Below the pieces are notes generated by a model that saw only the letters and a program-made list of their open reading frames with translations, searched no databases and was not told the DNA's origin. A program made the position numbers and the translations under genes. From NCBI GenBank assembly GCA_023146575.1, contig JAGLBU010000239.1, forward strand, positions 1 to 16,176: DNA of 16,176 nucleotides, given 5' to 3'. Shown here one piece after another: positions 1 through 6,711 of the stretch (positions are counted from its first letter, which is position 1; each line of letters starts with the position of its first letter). Source of the DNA: Methylococcales bacterium. GTDB lineage: Bacteria; Pseudomonadota; Gammaproteobacteria; Methylococcales; Methylomonadaceae.

Positions 1-120
1 ATAGGCAAAACCTGTTGATTGATTCGCCCAAAAAATACCTGATGTAAAAAAAAGGAGCGATAACCACCATAAGTGTTTCTCAATCACAACAATATAATGA
101 TCTAATTTTTTTTCCCACAT
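1..120 (-). CDS. 5' end of an unidentified membrane-anchored protein (partial)
   Basis: An open frame of 40 codons starts at an ATG at 120-118 and runs off the left edge without a stop. The peptide begins MWEKKLDHYIVVIEKHLWW and continues into a hydrophobic stretch at about residues 17-33, which looks like a membrane anchor or an uncleaved signal. A purine-rich AAAGGG lies upstream, but its roughly 13-base spacing is longer than ideal. The gene is divergent from the Band-7 gene at 433. Too little is present to name it, and a chance open frame in AT-rich DNA cannot be excluded. The charged amphipathic start followed by a hydrophobic helix favours a real protein. Confidence 0.5.
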   Translation of the reverse strand, partial: MWEKKLDHYIVVIEKHLWWLSLLFFTSGIFWANQSTGFAY

Positions 121-432
121 ATTATTATTTTTTCCCTTTATTCTATAAAATTACCATTTACAATCAAATGCTTATCTGTTTATACACGCGTAATCTGATT
201 ATAATGTAAAAACAGGTGAAAATTATACGGACTGAGTGGATTGAAAGTAAAGGCGTACACGTTATTTTTAAAAATCCCATTTTGATAGCAGCTCGTCTTA
301 TCGTCGAACACTTTACCGTTTGTGTTGTAACTGTATAAATTACACAGTACAATTTATCGCAATTAAAAACGTAGATTAAGCATATAATTTCATGAAAAAT
401 AGATACTTAGACCCCTTAAAAAAAGACACTCG
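121..432. other. Divergent intergenic region
   Basis: About 310 very AT-rich bases lie between two divergent genes. The region holds one good -10 candidate for the rightward gene (383-388) and a weaker possible promoter further up, TTTACC at 312-317 with TATAAA at 334-339 and a 16-base spacer. The open frame on the minus strand at 164-352 has no recognisable features. I see no RNA gene or strong hairpin. Confidence 0.5.
383..388 (+). promoter_or_regulatory. Candidate -10 box for the Band-7 operon
   Basis: A perfect TATAAT lies 45 bases before the start codon at 433, which would give a leader of about 38 bases. No good -35 hexamer is visible at 16-18 bases upstream. In DNA this AT-rich a chance match is quite possible. 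Confidence 0.4.
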
Positions 433-1407
433 ATGAAAAAGATTTTACTGTACTGGAAGAAAATATCACGTTTTTTTATTCAAGCTATTTATTCTTTCAG
501 AATATGGCTACGTAAAGTTATTGGTTATTTAATTGTGATTGTTTTGTTGGCAAGTTTAAGTTTTGCGTTCTTTTGGCCTTCCATTATTATTACCATTCAC
601 TCAGGTGAAGCGGGGGTATTATACCGCTGGTTTTTCGGCACCGTGACCGATAAGGTTTATCCTGAGGGTGTTCATACGATTTATCCTTGGGATACCTTAC
701 ATATTTATAACGTTCGCATTCAAAATGTTATGCACGATTTTGAGATATTAACCAATCAAGGGTTGCCTATTACCATTCGGTTAGCGATTCGGTTTCGCCC
801 TGAATATGAAATGCTGGGCATACTTCATCAACAAGTAGGGCCTAATTATGTCGAAACAATCATTATTCCTCAAGTGGAATCGGTGTTACGAAAACGCTTA
901 AGTCTCTATAATCCTGAAGATATTTATATTAATAAGAATAGTATTTTAACCAAAGTCATCAATGAGGCTTTAGAAGAACTTGGGCAAAAATACATCACCA
1001 CCGATGGTATTATTATTCGCTCTATTACCTTGCCTGAAGCGATTCGTAAAGCGATTGAGGATAAGTTAGTTGAAGAACAGATTGAAAAGAAATATATTTT
1101 TACGTTAAAAAAAGAAACACAAGAAGCGGAACGAAAACGTATCGAAGCCGAAGGAATCAAAGATTACAACCGTATTATCTTAGAAACTTTGGATGAAAAA
1201 ATTATTTTGATGAAAGGCGTGGATGCAACCCTTAATTTAGCAAAATCGCCTAACAGTAAAGTGGTAGTCATTGGCTCAGGTAAGAATGGACTCCCCATCA
1301 TATTGGGAGGAGATAATGCGGCAACTTCTTTAACACCCTTAAAAAAAGTACATCCTCGTCCTGTAAAGAAAAAAACTCAAAAAATAAAAAAAGATGTTAA
1401 AAATTAG
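433..1407 (+). CDS. Band-7/SPFH (prohibitin-like) membrane protein
   Basis: A 324-residue protein with a basic N-terminus, one membrane helix at about residues 28-50, and then a Band-7/SPFH domain at about 55-245. This is the layout of prohibitin and stomatin-like proteins. Visible family features are the strand-rich start around GEAGVLYRWFFG (58-69), the run GLPITIRLAIRFRP (110-123), and a charged helical stretch rich in E, K and R (about 205-245) that is likely a coiled coil for oligomerisation. The tail (300-324) is very lysine-rich. SPFH proteins form large rings that organise membrane regions and often act with proteases or transporters; which partner applies here is unknown. No NfeD-like or FtsH gene is adjacent. 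Instead the next gene, a large lipoprotein, overlaps this one by 14 bases, so the two are probably translated together. No strong Shine-Dalgarno precedes the start. Confidence 0.85.
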   Translation: MKKILLYWKKISRFFIQAIYSFRIWLRKVIGYLIVIVLLASLSFAFFWPSIIITIHSGEAGVLYRWFFGTVTDKVYPEGVHTIYPWDTLHIYNVRIQNVMHDFEILTNQGLPITIRLAIRFRPEYEMLGILHQQVGPNYVETIIIPQVESVLRKRLSLYNPEDIYINKNSILTKVINEALEELGQKYITTDGIIIRSITLPEAIRKAIEDKLVEEQIEKKYIFTLKKETQEAERKRIEAEGIKDYNRIILETLDEKIILMKGVDATLNLAKSPNSKVVVIGSGKNGLPIILGGDNAATSLTPLKKVHPRPVKKKTQKIKKDVKN

Positions 1408-3709
1408 ACTGATTTTAGGACTACAAAGCCTTATTTTTTTATTCTTGACGGGGTGTATGGATGAAAGTTATGAACAAAAATTAACTAATCGAGCAGAACG
1501 TGCCGATAAAAATCAAGGTGAAATTATTATAGGTATCGCTTGGAATCATCGAACCCCCGCTTTTTTACGTGGGATCAAACTGGCGGTTAAAAAAATCAAT
1601 GCTGAAGGAGGAGTCTTAAACCGACCTTTAAAAATTATCATCAATAATGGTGAAACAGCGTTATTTGAGGACGCTTTATCAACGGAAGAATATCAAGATA
1701 TTGTCATGGATGTCGCAGAATCTTTTGTCGATAATACCGATTTAGTTGCGGTTATTGGTCATTTATCGTCTCGATCGACCCAACTTGCGTCAGTTGTTTA
1801 TCAAAATCATGGAGTACTTTTTTTTGCGCCGTTAGCAACAAACATACAAGTAACACGGCATCAGTTTGATTATGTTTTTCGGACGATTCTGAATAATGCT
1901 GTTATCGGTGAGCAAGTTGCCGATTATGTGGCTGAAAAAAAATATAAAAAAATTGCTTTGTTATATGACCGAAGTGTTTACGCGACAGAATTAACCGATG
2001 CCTTTTCAACTTACATTAGCAAAAAGTATGGTGCAGAGATTGTTTTTAGACGCTCTTTTTTTTCAGATAATGTTAATTTAACACCTATCGTTATTGATTT
2101 AAAAAACACGTCCGATATTGATATTATTTTTATTGTTTCTAGCGCAAAAATGGTTCAAAAAATTTACGAATCAACCCGTAATATTGGTCTCAGGTTACCA
2201 ATTACAGGCGGAGATAGTTTGGCAGACCCTGAATTTTTAAAATATATTAAAAAATGGGAAAACTCCAAGGACATTAAAAAAAGCCTTATTCCGAGTTTTT
2301 TTAATCCTTCTATTGCTAAAAATAAAACGTTTATTGCGCTTTATAAAAAAGAATACCCAGAGGGCGGTAAACCTGGGCAATATGCGGCACTAGGTTATGA
2401 TAATATTATGCTCCTCGCTCATGCGATTAAATATACGCAATCAACTGTTCCTGCAAAAATTGCAAATACGTTGCGTTATATGCTGCCATGTAATGGTTTA
2501 GCAGGAAAATACCAGTTCACACATACAGGTGAATTACGGCATAAATATTTTTATTTTATGGAATACAGTGATGATGGCTATCTATTTAACCAAGTACACG
2601 CCGCTAAAGGGCTGAAAGAAAATATTGGTGAATGTAATAATATTGATTATGATGAAGACAGTGTCCCTAATTCCCTTGATAATTGCCCTAGAAATACCCC
2701 TGAAGAATTAAAAAATGGCGTTAACTTAATCGGGTTATCACGAGGATGTCCATTTGATACTGACAATGATGGTGTTGTTGATAATCACGACAGTTGTCCT
2801 AAAAATACGGAAAAAGAGCTGGAAAAGGGGGTTGATAAACAAGGCTGTCCTATTGATACCGATAACGATAAAACCCCTGATTATATAGATGGTTGCCCTC
2901 AAAGTCCTAAATTCACGGATGGAAAGGATTGTATTAAAGATACTGATAACGATAAAGTTACGGATGATTTGGATAAATGTCCTGAAAATACCAAAGCAGA
3001 ATTAATCAAAGGTATTAACAAGGAAGGTTGCCCTGTTGATACTGATTTAGATGGTGTTGCAGACTATTTAGATACCTGTCTTAACAATACCAATGAGGAA
3101 ATCATTCTAGGGGTAAATGATAGTGGGTGCCCAGTTGATAAGGACGACGATAAGGTTTTAGATTATCAAGATAAATGTCTTCATGATCCTATTAATGTAA
3201 ACGTTGATAATCAAGGCTGTGGTATTATTCAAAATAGTGTTACATTGCAATCTTTAGATCTCCTTTTTAAACAAGGTGATACAACCCTTACAGGCGCTGG
3301 TAAAGCTTATTTAAAATCTTTTTTGACGCAACTCGCTAAACAAGAATGGTTGGAAGAAATTAAAATAATAGTGCATTCAGACAACCAAGGCGACAGTGAA
3401 GCAAGTCTCATTTTATCAAAAGAACAAGCGATAGTGATTAGGATCTATTTTGAAGAGCATGGAATTGATCTTGAAAAAATTAGAGTTAAAGGAAAAGGGG
3501 ATACCGTACCAATTCCTGATGAGGAAACGGATGAGTCTCAAGCAGATAGCCTTGATAATGAAAGTGAAAAGAATGATCGACAGCAAAAAAATCGTCGACT
3601 TGAGCTGATAGTAAAAGAATTTAAAAACCAGCCACATTCTCGTATTAAAGAACAATCTTCTGAAAAAATTAAGAATGATGAATCTTCAGTTGCTTCTAAA
3701 AAGAAATGA
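1394..3709 (+). CDS. Lipoprotein fusing a periplasmic ligand-binding domain, TSP3 calcium repeats and an OmpA-like domain
   Basis: A 771-residue protein. The lipobox LTGC (residues 18-21) gives lipidation at Cys21, and the D at position 23 is not in the classical +2 sorting place. Residues about 42-405 resemble the type-1 periplasmic binding proteins of branched-chain amino-acid ABC systems (LivJ-like): EIIIGIAW at the start, GIKLAVKKINAEGG, the AVIGHLSS strand (119-126), and a second lobe beginning KKIALLYD. Residues about 418-610 hold six DxDxD-type acidic loops with paired cysteines, as in thrombospondin type-3 repeats. Residues about 612-742 match an OmpA-like domain, with HSDNQGD at 661-667 and NRRLEL at 733-738. 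The tail is lysine-rich and disordered. The gene overlaps the Band-7 gene. No ABC permease or ATPase lies nearby, so a sensory or structural role is more likely than uptake (inference). No strong ribosome site is visible, which fits translational coupling. Confidence 0.85.
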   Translation: MLKIRLILGLQSLIFLFLTGCMDESYEQKLTNRAERADKNQGEIIIGIAWNHRTPAFLRGIKLAVKKINAEGGVLNRPLKIIINNGETALFEDALSTEEYQDIVMDVAESFVDNTDLVAVIGHLSSRSTQLASVVYQNHGVLFFAPLATNIQVTRHQFDYVFRTILNNAVIGEQVADYVAEKKYKKIALLYDRSVYATELTDAFSTYISKKYGAEIVFRRSFFSDNVNLTPIVIDLKNTSDIDIIFIVSSAKMVQKIYESTRNIGLRLPITGGDSLADPEFLKYIKKWENSKDIKKSLIPSFFNPSIAKNKTFIALYKKEYPEGGKPGQYAALGYDNIMLLAHAIKYTQSTVPAKIANTLRYMLPCNGLAGKYQFTHTGELRHKYFYFMEYSDDGYLFNQVHAAKGLKENIGECNNIDYDEDSVPNSLDNCPRNTPEELKNGVNLIGLSRGCPFDTDNDGVVDNHDSCPKNTEKELEKGVDKQGCPIDTDNDKTPDYIDGCPQSPKFTDGKDCIKDTDNDKVTDDLDKCPENTKAELIKGINKEGCPVDTDLDGVADYLDTCLNNTNEEIILGVNDSGCPVDKDDDKVLDYQDKCLHDPINVNVDNQGCGIIQNSVTLQSLDLLFKQGDTTLTGAGKAYLKSFLTQLAKQEWLEEIKIIVHSDNQGDSEASLILSKEQAIVIRIYFEEHGIDLEKIRVKGKGDTVPIPDEETDESQADSLDNESEKNDRQQKNRRLELIVKEFKNQPHSRIKEQSSEKIKNDESSVASKKK
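2645..3220 (+). repeat. Six thrombospondin type-3-like calcium-binding repeats in the lipoprotein
   Basis: The encoded protein (residues 418-609) repeats an acidic loop of the form DTDNDGVxDxxDxCP, followed in most units by xNTxxELxxGVxxxGCP, with a period of about 32 residues. The loops start near residues 418, 455, 488, 516, 549 and 582. One unit (about 488-512) is shortened. Such loops bind calcium in thrombospondins and in OmpA/OprF-type linkers. The repetition is at protein level: the DNA copies have diverged, so this is an old repeat and not a recent tandem duplication. Confidence 0.85.
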
Positions 3710-3784
3710 TCTGTTTTAGTGAAAAAAATATTTTAATTGATCTATTGAATGACACCTTAAATTCATAACAAAAGTGGAATATTT

Positions 3785-3967
3785 ATGATTATACAAATAG
3801 TAGCGCTTATTTTTTTTGGAAGTTTGATTATTGGATTTTTAGGAATGAACCGTAAAATGGGTTTTTGGGGGTATTTTTTTTCCTCATTGCTACTCACACC
3901 CATAATAGGTATACTTTTAGTTTCGGTATCAGACCCCAAACCTAGGGTAAAAGAAGAGCCTAAATGA
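3785..3967 (+). CDS. Small two-helix membrane protein (60 aa)
   Basis: A 60-residue protein with two predicted membrane helices (about 3-20 and 27-47), joined by a short turn GMNRKMGFWG and followed by a charged tail PKPRVKEEPK. The arrangement of hydrophobic helix, G-x-x-R-K-x-G-F-W-G turn, and a second helix ending near TPIIG resembles small hypothetical membrane proteins found in several bacterial phyla; this is from memory and was not searched. The two positive residues in the turn suggest it faces the cytoplasm, with both ends outside, although the charged tail makes this uncertain. A GTGGA-like sequence lies about 8 bases before the ATG. It sits 75 bases after the lipoprotein gene and 35 bases before the DUF697-like gene, so co-transcription with either is possible. 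Its function is unknown. Confidence 0.7.
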   Translation: MIIQIVALIFFGSLIIGFLGMNRKMGFWGYFFSSLLLTPIIGILLVSVSDPKPRVKEEPK

Positions 3968-4002
3968 AAAAATAATCTAACTAACCATAAGGACACTATA
4001 AA

Positions 4003-4566
4003 ATGGCAACGACAGCAAAAAAGAGTACGACTGAAAAAAAAGAAAGTACAGAAAGTGTTGAGAGCAAAGAAACCGTACAAAATCCAGTGGATAATCGAGT
4101 AGACAGACTTACTAAAGCTCATGATTCGATTAAAAATTACACAATGGCAGCGGTTACTGTAGGCCTTATCCCCGTACCTTTCATTGATATAGCGGCATTA
4201 TCAACAATACAGTTAAAAATGTTACATAGCATTTCTAAAAAGTATGATATTCCATTTTCAAAAAATATTGTAAAATCCCTAATTAGTTCATTAATTGGCA
4301 GTTCTGCAGCAGTTACGGTAGCACTTCCTTTAGCCAGTTTACTGAAAGTAGTGCCTATTATTGGTCAAACATCGGGCGTATTAAGTACTTCCGTCATAAG
4401 TGCAGCCTCAACCTATGCGATTGGTAAAGTGTTTGTCGCTCATTTTGAATCAGGTGGTACATTTCTAAATTTTGATACCGAAAAAGCGAAAGCGCATTTC
4501 AACGAATTGTATGCTGAAGGTAAAGATTTTATTAGCAGTAATAAAAAGGAAGAAGTAAAAGCTTAA
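4003..4566 (+). CDS. DUF697-like membrane-associated protein
   Basis: A 187-residue protein. The first 30 residues are polar and rich in K, T, S and E (likely disordered). Then comes a helical, Gly/Ala/Ser-rich region with hydrophobic stretches at about 47-68, 92-125 and 127-146. The motif VGLIPVPFIDIAALSTIQLKM (split here as VGLIPVPFID at 53-62 and the following helix) and the later GKVFVAHFESGG are typical of the DUF697 family, which occurs alone or fused to GTPase domains such as in YcjF/Era-like proteins. No GTPase motif is present here. The family's role is not established; a membrane-associated helical protein is as far as the sequence goes. A clear AAGGA lies 9 bases before the ATG. 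A strong hairpin terminator follows 29 bases after the stop, so this gene ends its transcription unit. Confidence 0.75.
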   Translation: MATTAKKSTTEKKESTESVESKETVQNPVDNRVDRLTKAHDSIKNYTMAAVTVGLIPVPFIDIAALSTIQLKMLHSISKKYDIPFSKNIVKSLISSLIGSSAAVTVALPLASLLKVVPIIGQTSGVLSTSVISAASTYAIGKVFVAHFESGGTFLNFDTEKAKAHFNELYAEGKDFISSNKKEEVKA

Positions 4567-4595
4567 GAACTTTATGTTTCTTTCTGATAAAAAGT

Positions 4596-4627
4596 CCCTT
4601 GTCATGTAAAAGTGGTAAGGGTTTTTT
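4596..4627 (+). terminator. Rho-independent terminator after the DUF697-like gene
   Basis: CCCTTGTCAT (4596-4605) pairs with GTGGTAAGGG (4612-4621) through ten pairs including three or four G-T wobbles. The loop is GTAAAA, and six T residues follow at once (4622-4627). It lies 30 bases after the stop codon. Confidence 0.8.
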
Positions 4628-4674
4628 CATTTTGGCGTAGCGAATAACAAAAAAATCAAAGCGTCAAGCTATAA

Positions 4675-4707
4675 AAAAAGCCGACTAAAAAGCCGACTTT
4701 TGTTTTT
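4675..4707. terminator. Tandem 12-base repeat with terminator-like hairpin between convergent genes
   Basis: The 12-mer AAAAAGCCGACT occurs twice head to tail (4675-4686 and 4687-4698), followed by TTTTGTTTTT-type sequence. In either direction AAAAG can pair with CTTTT around a four-base loop, followed by a T-rich run (seven Ts in the minus direction). It lies 18 bases beyond the stop of the minus-strand EF-hand gene, so it probably ends that transcript and may back up the terminator at 4596. The stem is short, so efficiency is uncertain. Confidence 0.5.
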
Positions 4708-4724
4708 AAACCAGAAAAGTAAGT

Positions 4725-5279
4725 TTATTTATCTTTGTTGTACAGAAAGCCAAAGCCCCCTTTCGCTTTTGCTTTTTTAGGCGTAGCTTTTGCTGTACCG
4801 CTGTCGGCTAATGATAGGCTTCCATCATTGTTGGTATCAAGGGCTTTAAATTGTTTCTTTTGATAGGCTTTTAATTCTTCTGGCTCAACCAACCCGTCTT
4901 TGTCTGCATCCATTTTTTTAACCAGTGCTTTGGCATCTTTATCAATACTGTTTAGCTCATTGGTGACGGTTTTGTTGATATTTTTTTCAGAAACGCCGTG
5001 TTTTTTTAATTCAACAACGGTATCCTCTAAGTCTTCTTTCATTTCAATCGCAACTTCGTTGCTGGTAATATAGCCATCGTGATTGTAATCAAACGTATCT
5101 TGAACATCAGAGATGGTTTCATCCATAAATTCTTCAGCGTTTACTTTATTATTATTATCGTCATCTTGGGTTCTAATGATCTCTTTCAATTGGTCTTCAG
5201 AATAAGATTCTGCACACACAATGCCAGATGCTGCCATCAAAATTACACTAACGAGCAGAGGTTTCATTATTAGTTTCAT
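4725..5279 (-). CDS. Exported EF-hand (calmodulin-like) calcium-binding protein
   Basis: A 184-residue protein with a signal peptide (hydrophobic core about 7-20, likely cleavage after VCA at residue 23), so periplasmic or secreted. Four EF-hand loops are visible. Loop 1 is at 39-50, D-x-D-x-N, with N in place of the central Gly. Loop 2 is DYNHDGYITSNE at 64-75. Loop 3 is DADKDGLVEPEE at 124-135. Loop 4 is DTNNDGSLSLAD at 148-159, ending in D rather than E. Loops 2 and 3 look fully able to bind calcium. Loop 1 is less typical. The C-terminus (about 162-177) is rich in K and A and ends near GGFGFLYNKDK. Its role is unknown; calcium buffering or calcium-dependent binding is likely from the family. 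An AAGGCGG-type ribosome site lies just before the first ATG; an ATG at residue 5 is an alternative. It has its own promoter and appears to be a single-gene unit. Confidence 0.85.
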   Translation of the reverse strand: MKLIMKPLLVSVILMAASGIVCAESYSEDQLKEIIRTQDDDNNNKVNAEEFMDETISDVQDTFDYNHDGYITSNEVAIEMKEDLEDTVVELKKHGVSEKNINKTVTNELNSIDKDAKALVKKMDADKDGLVEPEELKAYQKKQFKALDTNNDGSLSLADSGTAKATPKKAKAKGGFGFLYNKDK

Positions 5280-5307
5280 TTTTTACCGCCTTTGTCTAAA
5301 AAAACCT

Positions 5308-5337
5308 ATGATATTCGAGGGAGGCTATCTTTGTAAA
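5308..5337 (-). promoter_or_regulatory. Sigma-70-like promoter of the EF-hand gene
   Basis: On the minus strand TTTACA (5337-5332) and TATCAT (5313-5308) are separated by 18 bases. Transcription would start near 5301, about 22 bases before the start codon. The position suits a separate transcript for the EF-hand gene. Confidence 0.5.
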
Positions 5338-5390
5338 CTTAACTTTTTAAGCAAAGAAAAAGCTCAGTAGTGTTTTTAAGAATTATAAAC

Positions 5391-6245
5391 TTAGCTGGAA
5401 ACGTTTTTTAGTGTTAACTTTATAGAAAGCAAGCGTCTATTATCGGCGTGTAATACCTCAAAATAGAAGCGTTCAAAGGTTTTGTTTTCGCCTTTTTTAG
5501 GAAAATAACCAAATTGATGCACTAAAAAACCGCCTATGGTATCAAACTCATCGTCTTCAAAGGTCGCTGAAAAGTGTGTATTAAAGTCATCAATGGGGGT
5601 TAAGCCATCTAACACATAAGTTCCTTTCTTTTTTTTGACAATAAACTTCATATTGGTATTGACTTGATCGTGTTCATCCTCAATGTCACCAACAATTTGC
5701 TCCAATACATCTTCAATAGTTACTAAACCTGCCGCAGTTCCATATTCATCCACCACAATTGCCATATGATTACGTTCAGTTCTAAATTCTCGTAACAATA
5801 CATTAAGGCGTTTACTTTCGGGGACAATATTAGCAGGGCGCATAATGTCTTCAACGGTTATCGCTTTGTCTTCTAAGATATGTGCTAATAAATCTTTGGC
5901 GATTAAAATCCCAATGACTTCACTGCGATCGTCTTCAATCACAGGAAAACGGGAATGGGATGAGGCAATAACTTTTTGATAAGTCTCTTTTAAATCGGCG
6001 GCTTTCGGTAATACCACCATTTGTGTGCGTGGAATCATAATATCTCGTACACGCATTTCAGCCACATGTAATACCCCTTGCATCATTGATAAACCATCGG
6101 CATCCAGTAATCGTTTCTCACGCGCCTCTTTTAATAGGGTGACTAATTCATGTCGATCTTGGATCTCCCCCCCTAAAAGCAATCCAATTTTCCCCAACCA
6201 GCTACGTTGTGAGGAAGGTTTTTTGGGAGGAATTTTATCATTCAT
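5391..6245 (-). CDS. ybeX: CBS-domain protein YbeX (CorC/HlyC family)
   Basis: A 284-residue soluble protein of the CorC/YbeX family. After a short basic N-terminus comes the conserved segment LLDADGLSMMQGVLHVAEMRVRDIM (about 46-70, here only partly quoted as a landmark), then a CBS pair (about 68-190) with the hallmark sequences VRDIMIPRTQM, SRFPVIEDD, MAIVVDEYGT and GLVTIEDVLEQIVGDIEDEHD. A CorC_HlyC C-terminal domain follows (about 205-280) with FDTIGGFLVHQFGYFPKKGE. YbeX was tied to magnesium/cobalt efflux as CorC and more recently to ribosome or RNA metabolism together with YbeY. I chose the ATG at 6245: it overlaps the end of ybeY and gives the usual N-terminus. A start at 6275 would add ten residues read inside ybeY. 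Translational coupling with ybeY is likely. lnt is not the next gene, unlike in many gammaproteobacteria. Confidence 0.93.
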   Translation of the reverse strand: MNDKIPPKKPSSQRSWLGKIGLLLGGEIQDRHELVTLLKEAREKRLLDADGLSMMQGVLHVAEMRVRDIMIPRTQMVVLPKAADLKETYQKVIASSHSRFPVIEDDRSEVIGILIAKDLLAHILEDKAITVEDIMRPANIVPESKRLNVLLREFRTERNHMAIVVDEYGTAAGLVTIEDVLEQIVGDIEDEHDQVNTNMKFIVKKKKGTYVLDGLTPIDDFNTHFSATFEDDEFDTIGGFLVHQFGYFPKKGENKTFERFYFEVLHADNRRLLSIKLTLKNVSS

Positions 6246-6702
6246 GGAATTTTTTTTCTTCGTAAGGATTATCAATCAAAAGTGTTTTAAGAAATCTAAT
6301 TTCTTTGGCTTCCATTTCTTCGGCTGCCGATGCTTCTATATGGTCATAACCACATAAATGTAAAAGTCCATGAATAACAATATGCGCCCAATGATCCAAC
6401 AATGATTTATGTTGTGCTATTGCTTGCGCTTCAATGACAGGAACACAGATAATTAAATCCCCTAATAAGGTTGATTCGACTACATCGGGGGCTTCAAAAG
6501 GAAAACTTAAGATATTGGTTGCGCCTTGTTTTTGACGATAACGTTCATTCAAAATCGCGCTTTCTTTTTCATCGACTAATCGAATTAATACTTCGATATT
6601 AGATTCTGCGGTATTTAAAACAGTATCTACCCATGTTTGGAATTGAGCGATAGTTGGAAGGCGGTTGGAGCTTGAAGCAATTTGAAGATCAATTTGATTC
6701 AT
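6238..6702 (-). CDS. ybeY: Endoribonuclease YbeY (16S rRNA maturation, UPF0054)
   Basis: A 154-residue protein of typical YbeY length. The zinc-binding H-x3-H-x5-H signature is intact as HGLLHLCGYDH, with H111, H115 and H121. Upstream the conserved ATNILSFPFE (61-70) and LGDLIICVPV (80-89) are present. YbeY is a single-strand-specific RNase needed for 16S rRNA 3'-end processing and late ribosome quality control in the cytoplasm. It follows phoH by 9 bases, and its last codons overlap the ybeX start, so these genes form one transcription unit. No strong Shine-Dalgarno is visible, which suggests coupling to phoH translation. Confidence 0.95.
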   Translation of the reverse strand: MNQIDLQIASSSNRLPTIAQFQTWVDTVLNTAESNIEVLIRLVDEKESAILNERYRQKQGATNILSFPFEAPDVVESTLLGDLIICVPVIEAQAIAQHKSLLDHWAHIVIHGLLHLCGYDHIEASAAEEMEAKEIRFLKTLLIDNPYEEKKFHE

Positions 6703-6711
6703 TAAGATAGC

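Noticed and set aside
164-352. 62-residue minus-strand open frame in the divergent gap
   Set aside because: No ribosome site, no domain or convincing composition; expected by chance in AT-rich DNA.
392-436. A 14-codon frame (MKNRYLDPLKKDTR) ending in an ATGA overlap with the Band-7 start, possible leader peptide
   Set aside because: No ribosome site, very short, and the best -10 box (383-388) would start transcription after its ATG.
2645-3220. Repeat region considered as a possible CRISPR-like or recent tandem DNA repeat
   Set aside because: The periodicity is in the protein; the DNA copies are diverged, in frame and have no constant repeat/spacer pattern.
1394-3709. Reading the lipoprotein as an ABC amino-acid uptake component
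   Set aside because: No permease or ATPase genes nearby, and the fused TSP3 and OmpA-like parts are not found in uptake proteins of that kind as far as I know.
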